Source: Prototheca cutis
Taxonomy: Eukaryota > Chlorophyta > Trebouxiophyceae > Chlorellales > Chlorellaceae
Reading direction: 5' to 3'
Assembly (NCBI GenBank): GCA_002897115.2
Contig: BCIH01000007.1
Span: forward strand, 62,001 to 126,000
Length of the DNA stretch: 64,000 bases
Made by a program: the position numbers and the translations under genes. Every line of letters begins with the position of its first letter. Within the stretch, counting starts at the first letter, position 1. This document shows positions 11,515-23,717 of this stretch, one piece after another. The notes under the pieces were generated by a model. It made no database searches. It had not been told where the DNA came from and saw only the letters and a program-made list of their open reading frames with translations.

Positions 11515-12552
11515 GACGGCTGCTGATCTCGCGCCTCCTTGTGGCAGTACAGCGCTGATCGAGGAATACAAAAACACAATGGAATGCAGTCGGAATCCTC
11601 CCTACCCCTTGCCTGTTACTGGGCCAACTGGTGTGGAGTGCGCCGAGCTTCAGATCGATTACTCCTCCCTCAGTATTCCTTGTGGGATCACGTGCACAGT
11701 TACGCCGGTCTGATGTGGAAATTTTTGAAATGCCCTCCAATGATGGGGCCATTTCATGAAAAACACGACCAAACAACCAGAATCTTCATTACACAACTCA
11801 ATGGAATTCATCAGACAGAATACCAGTCAAAGTCATGGGCACAGGCACTGGGTTCCGTGGACAGGCCAAGGGGTTAGATTCAGTACCATGTGTGTTTGTG
11901 GGTTCCATACCATACGACATGCAGAGTTGTTATTCTAAGGGTACAGCTCGGTCCAAATGTGCACAGATACGCACACACAAAATGCTCTCCAGGGACGATT
12001 GAATAGCCGACGTCTTCGAGTAAAAGTTCATGCACGGTTGGCTGGTGGCGGGCCTGCACCCTCGCTGTGTAAGCGAGACATCACGGAAAGGAGTCCCAAC
12101 CCGTCGGACGGATGAGAGGTCTTTGAACGGAAACACGACCTCTCATGATAAAGTACATGCAGAGAGCATCGGTTGGAATTGAGTCTGCTGGGTAGAACAT
12201 GCAGGCGGGTACTGCAACTGCTAGAGGATGAATGCGTGGACATGACGCCAATGCTCAACGAACAGCCCAGAAAACGGTCCTGTGACACCAAAAAAAGGCA
12301 ATGCACATCTCCTGATAATCAATGAATCGACAGGGTTTCAGGACGAAAATGGTGAGAGTTTATGGTTTGCGTCTCCTGGATGACGTGGTTTGGTGCATCA
12401 AGTCTGTGAGGCTGCCGGTGTATCGTCAGGGCCCGATCTTCAGAGGAGGTACTCGGCTGCCAGGTTGCGCGGANCCCCCTCGGGCATTCTCGCTGCCCGC
12501 ACCAGCACCGGCCGCTGCATTTGTATGGACGCCTTCCGGGTGTCCCAACACA
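11515..12552. other. No supported gene, about 1 kb
   Basis: Lies between the 5' end of the carrier gene and the 3' end of the 12.5-13.4 kb gene, so it should hold the carrier promoter and an unrelated 3' UTR. The open frames here are short and without recognisable motifs. Base composition is less GC-rich than in the genes. Confidence 0.6.
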
Positions 12553-13383
12553 CTAGGACATGCCATCGGTGGCACTTGCCCAGGTGCTGCAAAAGGTGCT
12601 GTGGCAGAAGACAGGCCACGTCACGGACAGCTGGTCCAGTTGCAGGCCAGGGACAGGTGTCCCCGGCCGCGCCGGCGGACTGGGCACCGGGCTCGCCCGC
12701 CCCGCGGCACCGATGTGCTCTGAATCGCCCGGCTCGTCCCACAGCACGCACGCAAGGAATGGGGGCAGTGCGTCCCCGGACCCCAGTGCGGGGCCAGGGG
12801 TGGCACTGTTGTGTGATGCCGCATGGGCCACCACTGCCAACGGCGGCGAGTTTGTCAGAGCACGACGTCCCTCTGCCCCACGCTCGTCGCTGGCTCCCCA
12901 AGCAAGTGCCAGATCACGAATAGGCAAGGCTGGAGGGTGGCTGGCACCCAGGCTCAGCTCTCGTGTGAGCAAGGAATCGGCCGTGCCAGGCCGCTGGCGC
13001 CGGGTGCCGACAAGCTGCTGCTGGAAACCGGCTGCCGAGGACTCCCGGTTCTGGAAAGCCCTGAACAGGGGCGGATGATGGGTTTCCCAGGCCCGTTCCA
13101 CCTCCGGACACGTGTGGAAGCCTTCGACTTTGACAAATGCCGCGGCCTTGGGGATGGGCTGAGGCGTGACCTCTGTCATAGGAATTGCTTCTTCCTGCTC
13201 GTGGAAAGGCTTGTCCGACGGCACCCATGGGATCTCCAGTACGGGCTTGCCGGCACTTTGATGGGGCGGGACGTCGCCCGCCGAACTTGACGGACTTGGA
13301 CGTGCCTCTTGCCGGCCCGCCTGCCTGGCCCTGTGCCAGGCCAGTGGTGCTGTAGAGAGTGAGCGGGAGGCCATACCCTGCAT
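12553..13383 (-). CDS. Orphan protein with mitochondrial-like leader
   Basis: A single open frame of 276 residues begins with ATG at 13383 (a second ATG follows three codons later). The N-terminus, MQGMASRSLSTAPLAWHRAR, is rich in Arg, Ser and Ala and lacks acidic residues, as in mitochondrial targeting peptides. The rest has many Pro, Ala and Gly, some charged stretches (HEQEEAIPMTEVTPQPIPK) and no domain I recognise. A further in-frame stretch continues upstream to 13479, so the true start may be earlier or spliced. No introns are needed. It could be a fast-evolving accessory subunit of a mitochondrial complex, but nothing in the sequence shows that. Confidence 0.45.
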   Translation of the reverse strand: MQGMASRSLSTAPLAWHRARQAGRQEARPSPSSSAGDVPPHQSAGKPVLEIPWVPSDKPFHEQEEAIPMTEVTPQPIPKAAAFVKVEGFHTCPEVERAWETHHPPLFRAFQNRESSAAGFQQQLVGTRRQRPGTADSLLTRELSLGASHPPALPIRDLALAWGASDERGAEGRRALTNSPPLAVVAHAASHNSATPGPALGSGDALPPFLACVLWDEPGDSEHIGAAGRASPVPSPPARPGTPVPGLQLDQLSVTWPVFCHSTFCSTWASATDGMS

Positions 13384-14039
13384 GGTGAGAGCTTGAATGA
13401 AGATGAAGTGAGCACAGCGCGATGATGATAAGAGCCTTGCACGCCAGGGGACCTTGATGCTCCTCCGGCCCGACTCCATGGGAAGACCACATGCTGGCCA
13501 GCCCGGACCGGCAGGGATCTCCCAAGGATCTGACTACACACAGTCCATGAACGCCCTCCCATCTACGCCATAAATGTTACAATGCCATTACCTAGGCTCA
13601 ACAGAGTTTGTGCAGGCGAGAACGGATACGACGGCTCCAACCCCCGCTGCTGGGAGCGGGTGGCCACGCCGAAACTCAAAGCCCTAGCCTTGCATGACCC
13701 ACATGGCAGGCGCGGGCATGTAGCGCAGACGCCGGGTAAACGAACACATACTAAAGATTCACAGAAATCCGATACAGCAGATGAGAGGTTTGTCCAAGGC
13801 CAAGGTCCCTTCGTTTCCGTCGCGGCAACGGCGGAATTGCTCCGAAACTTGGAAGTGAATGATATCGGGTGCCGTCGTGCGTGTGCCTATGACGTGTGGC
13901 CATGCACCAGACGACCATGCGTTGGCTGTTTCTCCTTGCAAACCTCACACGGATTATTTCGATGTGAATGTTTATGCAGCATGTCAGGATAGTTTGCGGT
14001 TTGAGGGGCTGTTCGGCCCGTCATTGGCGGCTCAGAGGC
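13384..14039. other. Intergenic region between divergent genes
   Basis: 656 nt between the minus-strand orphan and the plus-strand pseudouridine synthase; it must carry both promoters. No ORF with recognisable content was found. No clear TATA box was identified. Confidence 0.5.
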
Positions 14040-15438
14040 ATGGCTGCGGACGCCGGGCAGCCCGGCGGCCATGGGCCCGCCTGGGTCGCCACACACAACC
14101 ACGCCTGGGCCGGCGCTGGCGGCACCGACGTGCTCTCCGCGGTCATGGCCACTTGGCCCGACAAGTTTCCCAGTGCCTCCAGCGCCAGGCGTGCACTGCG
14201 GCGCCGCCTGCTGACAGTCAACCGGGAGCCGGCCGCCGCCCGGACGTGGGTCCTGCCTTGTTGCGGTTGTCGTGAGAGGGGACCCTCCACTTGGAATCCA
14301 TGAGGTGAATGCGATCGTGGAATGTGTTGAATCACCGAATCCCGAATTCACCCAACCCCGTCCCTCCTGTAGGACTCTGGATCCAGGGGACGTGTTGGAA
14401 GTGCGGAGCCGGCGGCCTGTCGCCTCGTCAGCCTCCAGGGCACTGGCGCCGGCTGCTGCGGTGGTAGCAACTGGTGTACATGTGCTGTGGGAAGATGATG
14501 AACTTGCGTGCGTGGTGAAACCGCGGGGTTTGGCCACCCGCGGCGCGCCCGGCGGCGCGGCCAGCCTAGGCTCCTGCCTCCCGGCGGTGCTGGGCGTCGG
14601 TTCGGCACCCGGCGCGCTGCGCCGCCCCGCGCCCGTGCACAGGCTGGATGCTGCGACAGGCGGCCTTGTCCTCGTAGCCAGGACGCACGACACGCTGACG
14701 CGACTCAGCGCGGCATTTGCGGATCGGGCGGTGGGTAAGCGCTACATCGCCCTCGTTTGGGGGGCCCTCGCCGGGGAAGGTTCACTGGAGGCACCCCTGG
14801 ACGGCAAGCCCGCACGCACCGATTATTCCTGTGTTTCTATCATGCGGCCACCAAGTGGAGCGATGCTTGAATGTGATGGAACAGCTGTCGAAGGTGGCAC
14901 CAACTGCGACGTGCATGAGTGCCCATCCACCAATGGGGCTGTGCTGCCCACCCACAACTCGTCAGTTCTCCCCGCTGTCACAACCCTGGATCTTTGGCCG
15001 CATACGGGGCGGATGCACCAGTTACGCCGACACCTGGCGATGCTGGGGCACCCGATTGTCGGCGATGCCAAGTACACGGCTGGGTACCTGACGCGGGGCG
15101 GCGCCCAGCTAGACCCCGGCGAGATTGCCGAGCTCAGAAAGGCGCATTGGCACCCACGACGTCAGGGTGCAGATGGGCTTGATCACCGTGAAGAGGCTGC
15201 ATGCGAGCCCGAGTGGGCGGATGCTGAGACCACAAGTGTCCCGCTAAGCCCTGCCGCCGTCGCGGCTGCTGGCGCGCAGTCGCTGGAACCAGGGCTGTGC
15301 CTCTGGTCTGTAGGGCTAGAGCTTCAGCACCCCACAACTGGTGAACAAATACGGTTTTCCATCCCAGAACCAGAAGAACTGATACAGGCTAGGGAGAAGA
15401 TTGCCGCGGCATGGCGGTGCCAGGCCAGTGCCTGTTAG
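14040..15438 (+). CDS. RNA pseudouridine synthase, RluA family
   Basis: Isomerises uridine to pseudouridine in rRNA or tRNA. Two exons, 14040-14245 and 14373-15438 (GTGGGT...TAG intron, phase kept), give 423 residues. The N-terminal ~80 residues look like an S4-type RNA-binding domain (ALRRRLLTVNREP, then TLDPGDVLEV). The catalytic domain carries HRLDAATGG with the catalytic Asp at about residue 161, GKRYIALVWG, and the substrate-loop motif PHTGRMHQLRRHLAMLGHPI, all diagnostic of RluA/RluC/RluD-type enzymes. A longer insert of about 90 residues separates DAKYTAGYL from the C-terminal strand. Whether it acts in plastid, mitochondrion or cytosol cannot be read; there is no convincing transit peptide. 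A TGTAA at 15515 follows the stop. Confidence 0.9.
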
Positions 15439-15514
15439 ACTCGGCCGCTGCTGCGCGTTGTACTTGTAGCGAGTCGTCATCAGAGCTGTTTTCCCCTTGC
15501 ACTACAGGATGCTC

Positions 15515-15519
15515 TGTAA
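15515..15519 (+). promoter_or_regulatory. TGTAA poly(A) signal of the pseudouridine synthase
   Basis: TGTAA lies 77 nt after the stop. The remaining stretch to 15861 holds no gene and should contain the ProRS promoter. Confidence 0.45.
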
Positions 15520-15861
15520 TGTATATCTGCTCTGGAAGTGAAATATTGGAGTGCATCAGTGCATGGCACCGACCCACATGCCCCAACAGGATGGTGTCCA
15601 GGGCTGCAGGGCCCACCTAGCCAGAAGAGCAGGGCCACGCGACGACAGACCCGCCCTGCCCACGCGCCCAGGCCCCACTGACGAACGGGGGCTCACGGCA
15701 GAGGCCGCCGATTCCTGGATCTTGAATAATACCGAATGTCCCTCTCAACTCGGATAAAAATACGTACTGCAGCCTAGGGCCTTGCGACTGCTGCGGGCAG
15801 ATCTCGCGGCGGCCTTTTGTCCCCTGCGCCCCAGGCCTCGCCCGCGGCGAGCCTCTGCACC

Positions 15862-18019
15862 ATGGGTGGTGAGTATGGTGTAGTGGAGGGCACATTGATG
15901 GTCATGACGGGTCAAGGGCATGTTCATGCATTTATTGCGCGTGCATCATGGTGGCATGACGCGCCAGCACCGCACTGCCCACCTCCCCCCAGGAGGCAAC
16001 AAGAAGCAGAAGGAGTCGAAGGCCACCAAGCTGGGCTTGACCGCCAAGAAGGATGATGACTTTAGCGAGTGGTACCAACAGGTGGTGGTGGAGAGCGAGA
16101 TGATCTCGTACTACGATGTCTCTGGTGAGTGTCCCTGGCCGTGGAGTGCCGGTGGGTGCACATGTGGTGGGCGATGGAGATCATGACATGGGCTGCTGGA
16201 TCGCCACAGTATTTTGCTGTCAACATGGTCTGCCAGACCATGGTGCCCGAGGTCTGAAGATGTATGGTAGTGTGCGCGCGGGGTTCCCCACCTTTCTTCG
16301 CCTCGCACACCGCAGGCTGCTACATCCTGCGCCCCTGGTCGTTCCACATCTGGGANGAGATCAGGCGCTGGTTCGATGAACGCATCCGCAAGTTGGGCGT
16401 TGAGGTGCGGTTGTCTGTCGGGCAAGCATTTGGAGTGTATTTCTGGGCACTCTGTGCATCCGGCAGGATGGGCCGTCCAGGCTTTCTGGGCAGGGGTCCC
16501 TCGTTCCTCTGTTCTTGCTCGCGACCCTGTCGCCAGTCGCATGCTCCCCAAACCTCGACACCATTCTGCAGCAAGCCTACTTCCCCCTGTTCATCACCGA
16601 GGACGCGTTGATGACAGAGAAGGATCACGTGGAGGGGTTTGCGCCCGAGGTGCGGGCGGCGTGAGATTTTGTCGTGTCCTGCACGGGACCAATTCCGGCT
16701 GGATTTGCGCCCCTTTTGTCTTGGTCAGTCACAATATCTGAAGAGAAAATTCCAACATGCACATAAGCGAACCCACTCACCCAAGAAAAAAGGAAAAAAT
16801 TTAAACCCAACAGGTGGCATGGGTGACAAAGAGCGGCAAGTCTGACTTGGAGCGTCCCATTGCCATCCGTCCCACGTCTGAGACGGTGATGTACCCCTAC
16901 TACAGCCAGTGGATCCGGAGCCACCGCGATCTGCCCCTGCGCCTGAACCAGTGGACCAACGTTGTTCGGTGGGAGTTCAAGCACCCCACNCCCTTCATCC
17001 GCTCGCGCGAGTTTCTGTGGCAGGAGGGCCACACGGCCTTTGCGACCAAGGCCGAGGCGGACGAGGAGGTGCACGCGATTCTGGAGCTGTACGCGGGTAT
17101 TTACGAGCAGCTGCTGGCGGTGCCCGTGGTCCGTGGCGTGAAGAGCGCCAAGGAGAAGTTTGCGGGTGCGCTGTACACGACGACGGTGGAGGCATTTGTG
17201 CCCCACACAGGGCGGGGCATCCAGGGCGGCACGTCGCACTGCCTGGGTCAAAACTTCTCGCGCATGTTTGGCATCGACTTTGAGACCAAGGACAAGACGC
17301 GCGAGCACGTGTGGCAGAACTCCTGGGGTTTCACCACGCGCTCCATCGGCGTGTCGATCATGCTGCACGGCGACGACCGCGGCGTGGTCATCCCCCCCCG
17401 CGTCTGCCAGGTCCAGGTGGTGGTCGTCCCCATCCCCTCCACCAAGCTGTCGGATGACCAACGCGCGGCGCTGGAGGGCAAGGCGGAGGAGCTGGCCGGC
17501 GAGCTGAAATCAGCGGGCGTGCGCGTGCACCTGGACGACCGCGACAATTACACGGCCGGGTGGAAGTATAACTACTGGGAGCTCAAGGGCGTGCCCTTGA
17601 GGCTGGAGCTGGGTGCCAAGGACATGGATGCGGGCAAGGTCGTCCTCGCAAGGCGTGACACCGGGGAGAAGGTTCCCTGCGAGTGGGCCGACGTCGCCGC
17701 GACAGTGCCTGCGCTGCTCGAGATCATCCAATCCGAAATGCTGGCGCGGGCCAAGGCCACCATGGACTCGTGCATCGAGCGTGCCACGGACTGGGACGCA
17801 TTCATGGCTGCACTGGACCGCAAGCACGCCGTGCTGGCGCCCTGGTGCGACGAGGAAGCCGCGGAAGAGGAGGTCAAGACGCGGTCGACCGGCAAGGATG
17901 CCATGGGAGCAAAGACCCTCTGCATTCCTTTTGACCAGCCCGAGCTGCCCGAGGGTACCCCCTGCTTCATCACGGGCAAGCCCGCCAAGAACTGGGCCCT
18001 GTGGGGCAGGTCCTACTGA
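15862..18019 (+). CDS. PRS: Prolyl-tRNA synthetase, eukaryotic/archaeal type
   Basis: Charges tRNA-Pro in the cytosol (class II synthetase). Five exons: 15862-15868, 15993-16124, 16316-16404, 16572-16649 and 16814-18019; all junctions agree in phase, giving 503 residues. The first exon is only seven nucleotides (ATGGGTG) and would be missed by most predictors. Class II signatures are visible: [16 protein letters not shown], the motif-2 stretch VVRWEFKHP with [13 protein letters not shown], and the motif-3 region [18 protein letters not shown]. The anticodon-binding domain follows, and the C-terminus ends WALWGRSY with the terminal Tyr typical of the eukaryotic-type enzyme. No editing (INS) domain is present, as in the eukaryotic form. 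N positions replace one base each in exons 3 and 5. A TGTAA lies at 18200. Confidence 0.96.
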
Positions 18020-18199
18020 GCACATGCATGTTTGGGTTTGCGTGTGTGAGTGTTTCTGGATGGATGGAGTATGAACTTTGCCGGGGATAAAATCTCTGTC
18101 GACTATCCCCGGCTGGCAGGCTGGCCGTTTCCCTCTCCCAACGTCACTTTTACAAACACACGCGTCAAACAAACAAGCAGCTCTGAATTTTTCCTTTTC

Positions 18200-18204
18200 T
18201 GTAA
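18200..18204 (+). promoter_or_regulatory. TGTAA poly(A) signal of ProRS
   Basis: TGTAA 181 nt after the ProRS stop, the closest such motif downstream; the distance is longer than for the other genes. Confidence 0.35.
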
Positions 18205-21200
18205 GCACTGCCCTTCATTTCTTGGTGACATGCTGCAAGTTTTGAGGCAGGTTTTACACATGATGTGGGTTTCCATCGAGTTTGCATGGAAACCTTCAAA
18301 TCTCCACGGCCATTCAGCACAAATTCCTTCCACCTGCGCAATGGTTGAATGTGGGGAAGATGATTAGGCTGGCATCCAAGGGCCGAGTGCCAGGAATGTC
18401 GGTCCAGCACGGGGCCCCGAGCACGAGGGCTTCAATGCAGCCATGCCCATCACCCCCTTGGGGTTCATCTGCGCCAAAAGGATAGGAAACCTCGCCCAGC
18501 CGTGGCATTCGGCCGACAAGGGGCAAAATCGGCGCATGAGGGGGAATGGACGACTGGCACCCCAGGGAGTCCAGTCGAGGCACAGGAAATCTGACCTCCC
18601 AATCCATCGGTTGGATCAAGACACACTGCAACAAAAGGGTGGAAAGCTCAGAACCCCTGCATTTGCCCATAGCAGCGGACTGCCGGGCATCATGGCTGGC
18701 AGGAACCCAGCCTAGAAGCATTTGGAGATCATCAACGCAATCAGCGGGTTGGATGCAGCTATCACAAGTGTTGATGGAGATGACCGATGCAAGCCGAGAA
18801 ATTTTGCTCCGAGGCCCTGGTTTCTGTCCATGCCATACAAATGGCTGCAGAAAGCGGTGGCAGGAATCCACCAAACAATGGGCTGCCCTCGTCACAGCAA
18901 AAAAGTGTTCAGCGGCTAGATTGGTGTATAGCCGTGCTGGAGGTTATACATCTGAGTTGCAGCGACGACCATGTACCAAAACTGCCAATCAGGCGAGCGT
19001 GCTCAGAGACCACCATGACATTTCCGTCTCAACAAGGGCTGACCCTCGGAAGGCGACGGATGAACGGGGCAGGAATCCCCGCGGCGGTGGCCAGTCAAGG
19101 TCATTGCACGGACCGTGGGGGGCGGTCACAGGAGGACAACCCAGTCACTAGAATTGCATTGCTCAGAGCGTCCGTGTCTGCCAAGAACCCCCGAAACGGG
19201 GGCAACGGCAACACTGGTGGCAGGAACCCACCAAATCGGAGCACGAAACTCGTCACAGCAAACAACCACACGGGCACCACAAGTTAGTGCTGGGACCTCA
19301 TGTTACCATGGCACGCCAAGAAAACTCGGAGAAACTTCAGCTGAACGCAGCTGGAAACACACCATGGAATGAAGGGAGGCTGGCAAATGGAAAATCAAAT
19401 GCGAAAAAAGGGGGGACATGTGAACAACTCCTCCCACCCATCCAACAGGGGGGAAGAAAGAATTCCGCTGCCATGTATTCTTCCCCGCACAAAAAAGTTG
19501 ACAACCGACCTTGTAGTACATATATCCTCTCTGGCGATCTTGAACCATCCCAGCTGAAGCGATTTGGCATTCCTGCTGTTGGAATGGGGCGTGGATTGAT
19601 CGATGAGCCAAAGGTGATCTGGAACTGGGACCAGCTTGGAAAGAAGTCATCATCTCCAGGCCAACCACAGAAACACACAGACAGAGAACGGTCGGTCATC
19701 AGACAAATGCCTCGATTGTAATCACGAGCGTGTCCAAGGTGACAAGGGGCAAAACGCCCCTGCCGCAGACACGTCAGTCTCGTCATCTGTAAGTCATCAT
19801 ATGAACGACGCAGGGAACCACAGGTGCGGGACGCGACAAGCCCCTCGAGCATGCATGCAGCTGGTTCAAAAAGCGGCAAAATAAAATGTGGCAAGGGATC
19901 AGATTTTCTGGCAAGTGGTTGAGTAAAACACTCGAGCGCAATGTTTGAAATCAGCGTCGATCATTTGGGGAAAGTGTCCTCACGCCCCTTGTTTGCCACG
20001 GGAAAGGAAAAGCAAGCACGCAGCAGCGCATGCACTGCTCCATCGACAGCAGGGAATTCTTCTGTACCCCGCCCCGCTCACCATGGGCCCAACGTGTGAC
20101 AGCTGCGCAACATGCAAATGTCCAGCCATGGAGAGTCCGCCTGTGTCGTCAGAGGCGAAAACTGAAACCGGATGAGCGCAGGCGCAGGGATATTTGAATC
20201 ATTTGTGTTGTGTTCCAGGAAGGAACGATGGGATTTGCAAGCTCAATGAACGATCCCAACGCCAACTTCTTCAGAAGAAAGAAACAAAAATATGCCAGCA
20301 ATAAATTCGCAGGGCATCACGGCCAGGTGGCTAACCCCGCGACTCAACAGCTGTTTGCCTGTGCGTCCGGTTGGGGGCCCCCACGGCCCTTGAGCCCCCG
20401 TCCCCGATGAAGGACGGGAGGTTCTTGGCATAGGGGGAAGTATGGACGCCTTTGTGCCAGGGATTCAAAAGCCAACCCGCTCCTCGAATCCCAGCAACCC
20501 CCTGCTCACCTCAGTCAAACAGATCAGAAACGGATGCTCAACNCGCTCAAGCATTTCGAGGACCGATGCGCCACAGCAGGGCCTTTTCTCTCGAGTGATG
20601 AACTCTGCATGGGGAGGGGGTTGTCGTCTGGGTAAGAATCGTGCTTCAAGGAGCATTGCTCTCGTCAAACAAGGCAGTAGTCTGTCGGCGAGGGAGGAGT
20701 CTTGATCAACGGCATCAGAATGGCACACAGACGCAGGATCGGCGCCCGACTGGCAAACGGGTGACTGCGGCATGTTCCAGACTCACGGACCTCAGAAACA
20801 GCCAGAAATTTTTCCTCAGATCTGTAAAGATCAGACGGTAATTCCAATAAGAAAAGTATCACTGGTCTGGTGAGCCGGATCCTCACAAAGAACCCATCGA
20901 TCAGCAGTAGACAGAACGTTAGAAAAAGGGGGAACCTCGACAGAAAGAAATCGGGCCATGCACCCGCGTCCTAGGGCTCAGAACTTCTTAGAGGGTTAGT
21001 TTTTGACATTCCTCATACAGCCCAAGGCATTCAGAGGATTGACAGATACAAAAACGCTTCATCCTAGCCCATAGAGACGCACGGCACGGCAGTGCAGGGA
21101 GGTTTGAGATGCAGTGGCAAAGGCAGGTCGCTCACCGCCGGTCCAGGGACAAACAAGCCAGCCAATGGCTCGGGGACATTGAAAAAACACAAAAAAAGGA

Positions 21201-23600
21201 GCGGACAAGGCCCACGCCATCAGTGCAAGAGGGAACGAGCTCTCAGCCATGTGTGCATCAGTCACTAAGTTCAGACGGCACGTTCCTATCAAGAAGTTTC
21301 TAATTATGTCATCCCAGAGCTCTTTTGAGCGGTGCCAACGGCACAGCCGCTCGAAAAGGAGGAGGCGGGTGCCTTGCAGAAAAACAAAATTGGCTTTACC
21401 CCGGTCCCCAGCACCCCAGTAACTCGACGTACCATCGTCCTGGCAATTGTGAACACACGCCCGCCCAGCATGCCTTCCCCCGGTCAGCCGGGCTGTGGGA
21501 CGTTTTGTCGCGGCACAGCACGACTGGTTGTCCTGCACATCACATGGAGCAGGCGAGTGCTGCCATGTCAAACCCTGAAAACCAAACACGACACCCACCT
21601 ACAACACAGCTGTCCCTTAGCCCCCCAACACAGGCATGGGCAATGGAGCCCAAAAAAGACAAATGTGGGCATCAGCACGTGGCACCGGAAGACCTTGCAA
21701 GGAGGATGCACCCGGCTTCCTAAAGTGCCCACAGAATCACTCTTAGCACTTCCACTAGCAGACATGGTCATGTGTCCGCTCGGGACTCCCACATCCGTGG
21801 CAGGGAGGCTGGATCACTGCTGTCCAGAAGAGAGACACCTGGACGAACTAAAATCACTTCCTCACCTTTTCTTCTTCTGCTGCAAAGACATGCCTGTGCC
21901 CACGGTTTGTCAGTCCAACCACCACAGCCTTCCCANCTCCCTCGCCTCCTGCAGCATAGACAGCACGTAAAAGGGGCTTAGTCATCCATTCCCTTTAGTA
22001 ATCGGGATGTTTGACAGGTCTAACACAGCAAGGCCATGGGGCACCTCCACACGAGGTGCCGGGGCACAGGCTGTAACACACTGCCAGACTGATGTCGCAC
22101 ACGGGATCGGGACATGCAGCCCACTGGCAGGAATGCGAGCATTCGTGGCAGCTGTCCGGGGTAAATCCGCATGCATTCGACACAGGTATTGAGGGGGGGG
22201 AGGGTGAGTCCAACCCATGCACTTGCAAAGAGCCACGCATTAGCATCTTACCATGTGAGGGGCTGCATGGGACTGGGGACAGCAGCCTCCCTTCAAGGTC
22301 ACGTGTCTTCTTCAAGGGGCCATACAATACGCTGTGGTGGCATCGATTGCTCCCCGGCGATGAATTCTCACATCAAGTTTGGCTTCATTCGTCTGTCCCT
22401 GCAGCAGCAGCAAAACATGGCGGCAAATGTCTCGATATCTGTAGCAGTTGTCATTCCTTCAACAAGGGACTTTTGCATCCCTCGGGGTGAAACCAAATCA
22501 ACTAAGAAAAAGACGAAAGATGTGCCAGCGAGACAGGTCAGCGAGCGTGCCATGAACAGAGCGCGTGCTGGTTTTGGTCTGACGCCTCCAGAGGAGTTTT
22601 GTGTGCCACGCACAGCACCCGTCGGGCACCGAACAAGAGCCGCGCCGGGTAAACGAACCATGCTGCGCGTGGCTGGCACCAAAACACTCAAGGCGCACGC
22701 GAATGCACCCCTCCAGACGGCCACAACCTTGGAGAACTTCCTCACCATGGGGGGGGGGGGGGTCATCAGGAAAAGAGTCGGCCCCGAGCTCCGTAGCTCT
22801 GGCGCCTGCGTTGCCAGGCATTCAGAAATGATGCGACAGTGAAACATGATGCGATTGTTTGAATATCGGCAGGGCATGCATGCAAGCGCGATGCATGCAT
22901 GCATGCGTGCGGGTGTGCTGGGTGCAGGGCAGGGGGGTGTAGAGCTCGAGTGCCATTGACCGACTCAGTGGTGCCGTAATTGTTCGATTCCGTGTGGCGG
23001 GTATTGTCCTCAACAATGTGTCAGTAGAGGGAGCCCTGGATATCTTCCCCGTCGGTCCAGAACATTCAAGACAAGCCGCCCGACTGGCCAGCCCCAAACC
23101 ATCACGGCCCACGTACCCAAGAGCTCGGACCCGTCATGGGTCCAGTCTCGCAGAAAACATGGTTTTCGAACCACGAATACGAATGAAATACTGTCGAAAA
23201 ACGCATTCGCCGGCCGTGAGCCCGTTCATCAATGCCGGCGTGGACCATGATGGCCCCAAGTCGCCCGGGGACGAACGAGCGCAGCCAGGGCCTGCTCCCA
23301 GGGCGCCGCTGTAGTCGCCCAGTTTTTGGTTCAAACGGCCTCCGCCATGCCACCTCTGCGCAGGGGGTGTCTCCATCTTGAGAGCTGCTGAACTTGCTTT
23401 GCCAAGGAGCGAACAGGCAGTGGACTGCAAACAAATCATGCACAGGGGCTCAGACATCGTTCTCCACACGTCATTGCACCAAACTTCCTCCAGTGGTGTC
23501 TTGTGAACAGGACCACAGCAGAGGGGGCACAGATTATTTGGATAAGATCAAGTTTCAAAAATCACTGCCTCTGTGCATTGAAAGATTACGGCGCACGCTG
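18205..23600. other. Gene-poor block with local repeats
   Basis: Nearly 5.4 kb without a supported gene. Open frames on both strands are short, cross-cut by stops and show no domain. Base composition is lower in GC than the flanking genes and has many A-rich patches. It contains diverged direct repeats (listed separately), a poly-G run at about 22748-22762 and an ATGC-rich patch at about 22874-22910. A short stretch at about 20525-20630 (+) reads LKHFEDRCATAGPFLSSDE and faintly recalls a glutathione-transferase helix, but no further exons follow. Confidence 0.5.
18857..19262 (+). repeat. Diverged direct repeat pair
   Basis: The segments 18857-18902 and 19216-19262 share GGTGGCAGGAAYCCACCAAA...CGTCACAGCAAA, 359 nt apart. 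A partial third copy of the first half (TGGCAGGAACCCA) is at about 18699-18711. The spacing hints at an eroded tandem array with a unit near 360 nt. Confidence 0.55.
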
Positions 23601-23717
23601 GAACTACCTTGTGCCGCACCTGGCGTGGTTGAAAGGTTCTTGAGAGGCTGTGGGAAGGCTTTCCCGAGTGGTCGCCGGCCATGCATGCACTGAAGCTTCA
23701 CGAAGGCTGGTCCATAC

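Noticed and set aside
18857..19262. Direct repeats as a CRISPR-like array
   Set aside because: Only two full diverged units 359 nt apart in a eukaryotic context; spacing and number do not fit.
22975..23000. TTCGATTCC resembling a tRNA T-loop
   Set aside because: The flanking bases do not pair as a T-stem and no acceptor or anticodon arms are found; no tRNA gene could be supported anywhere in the window.
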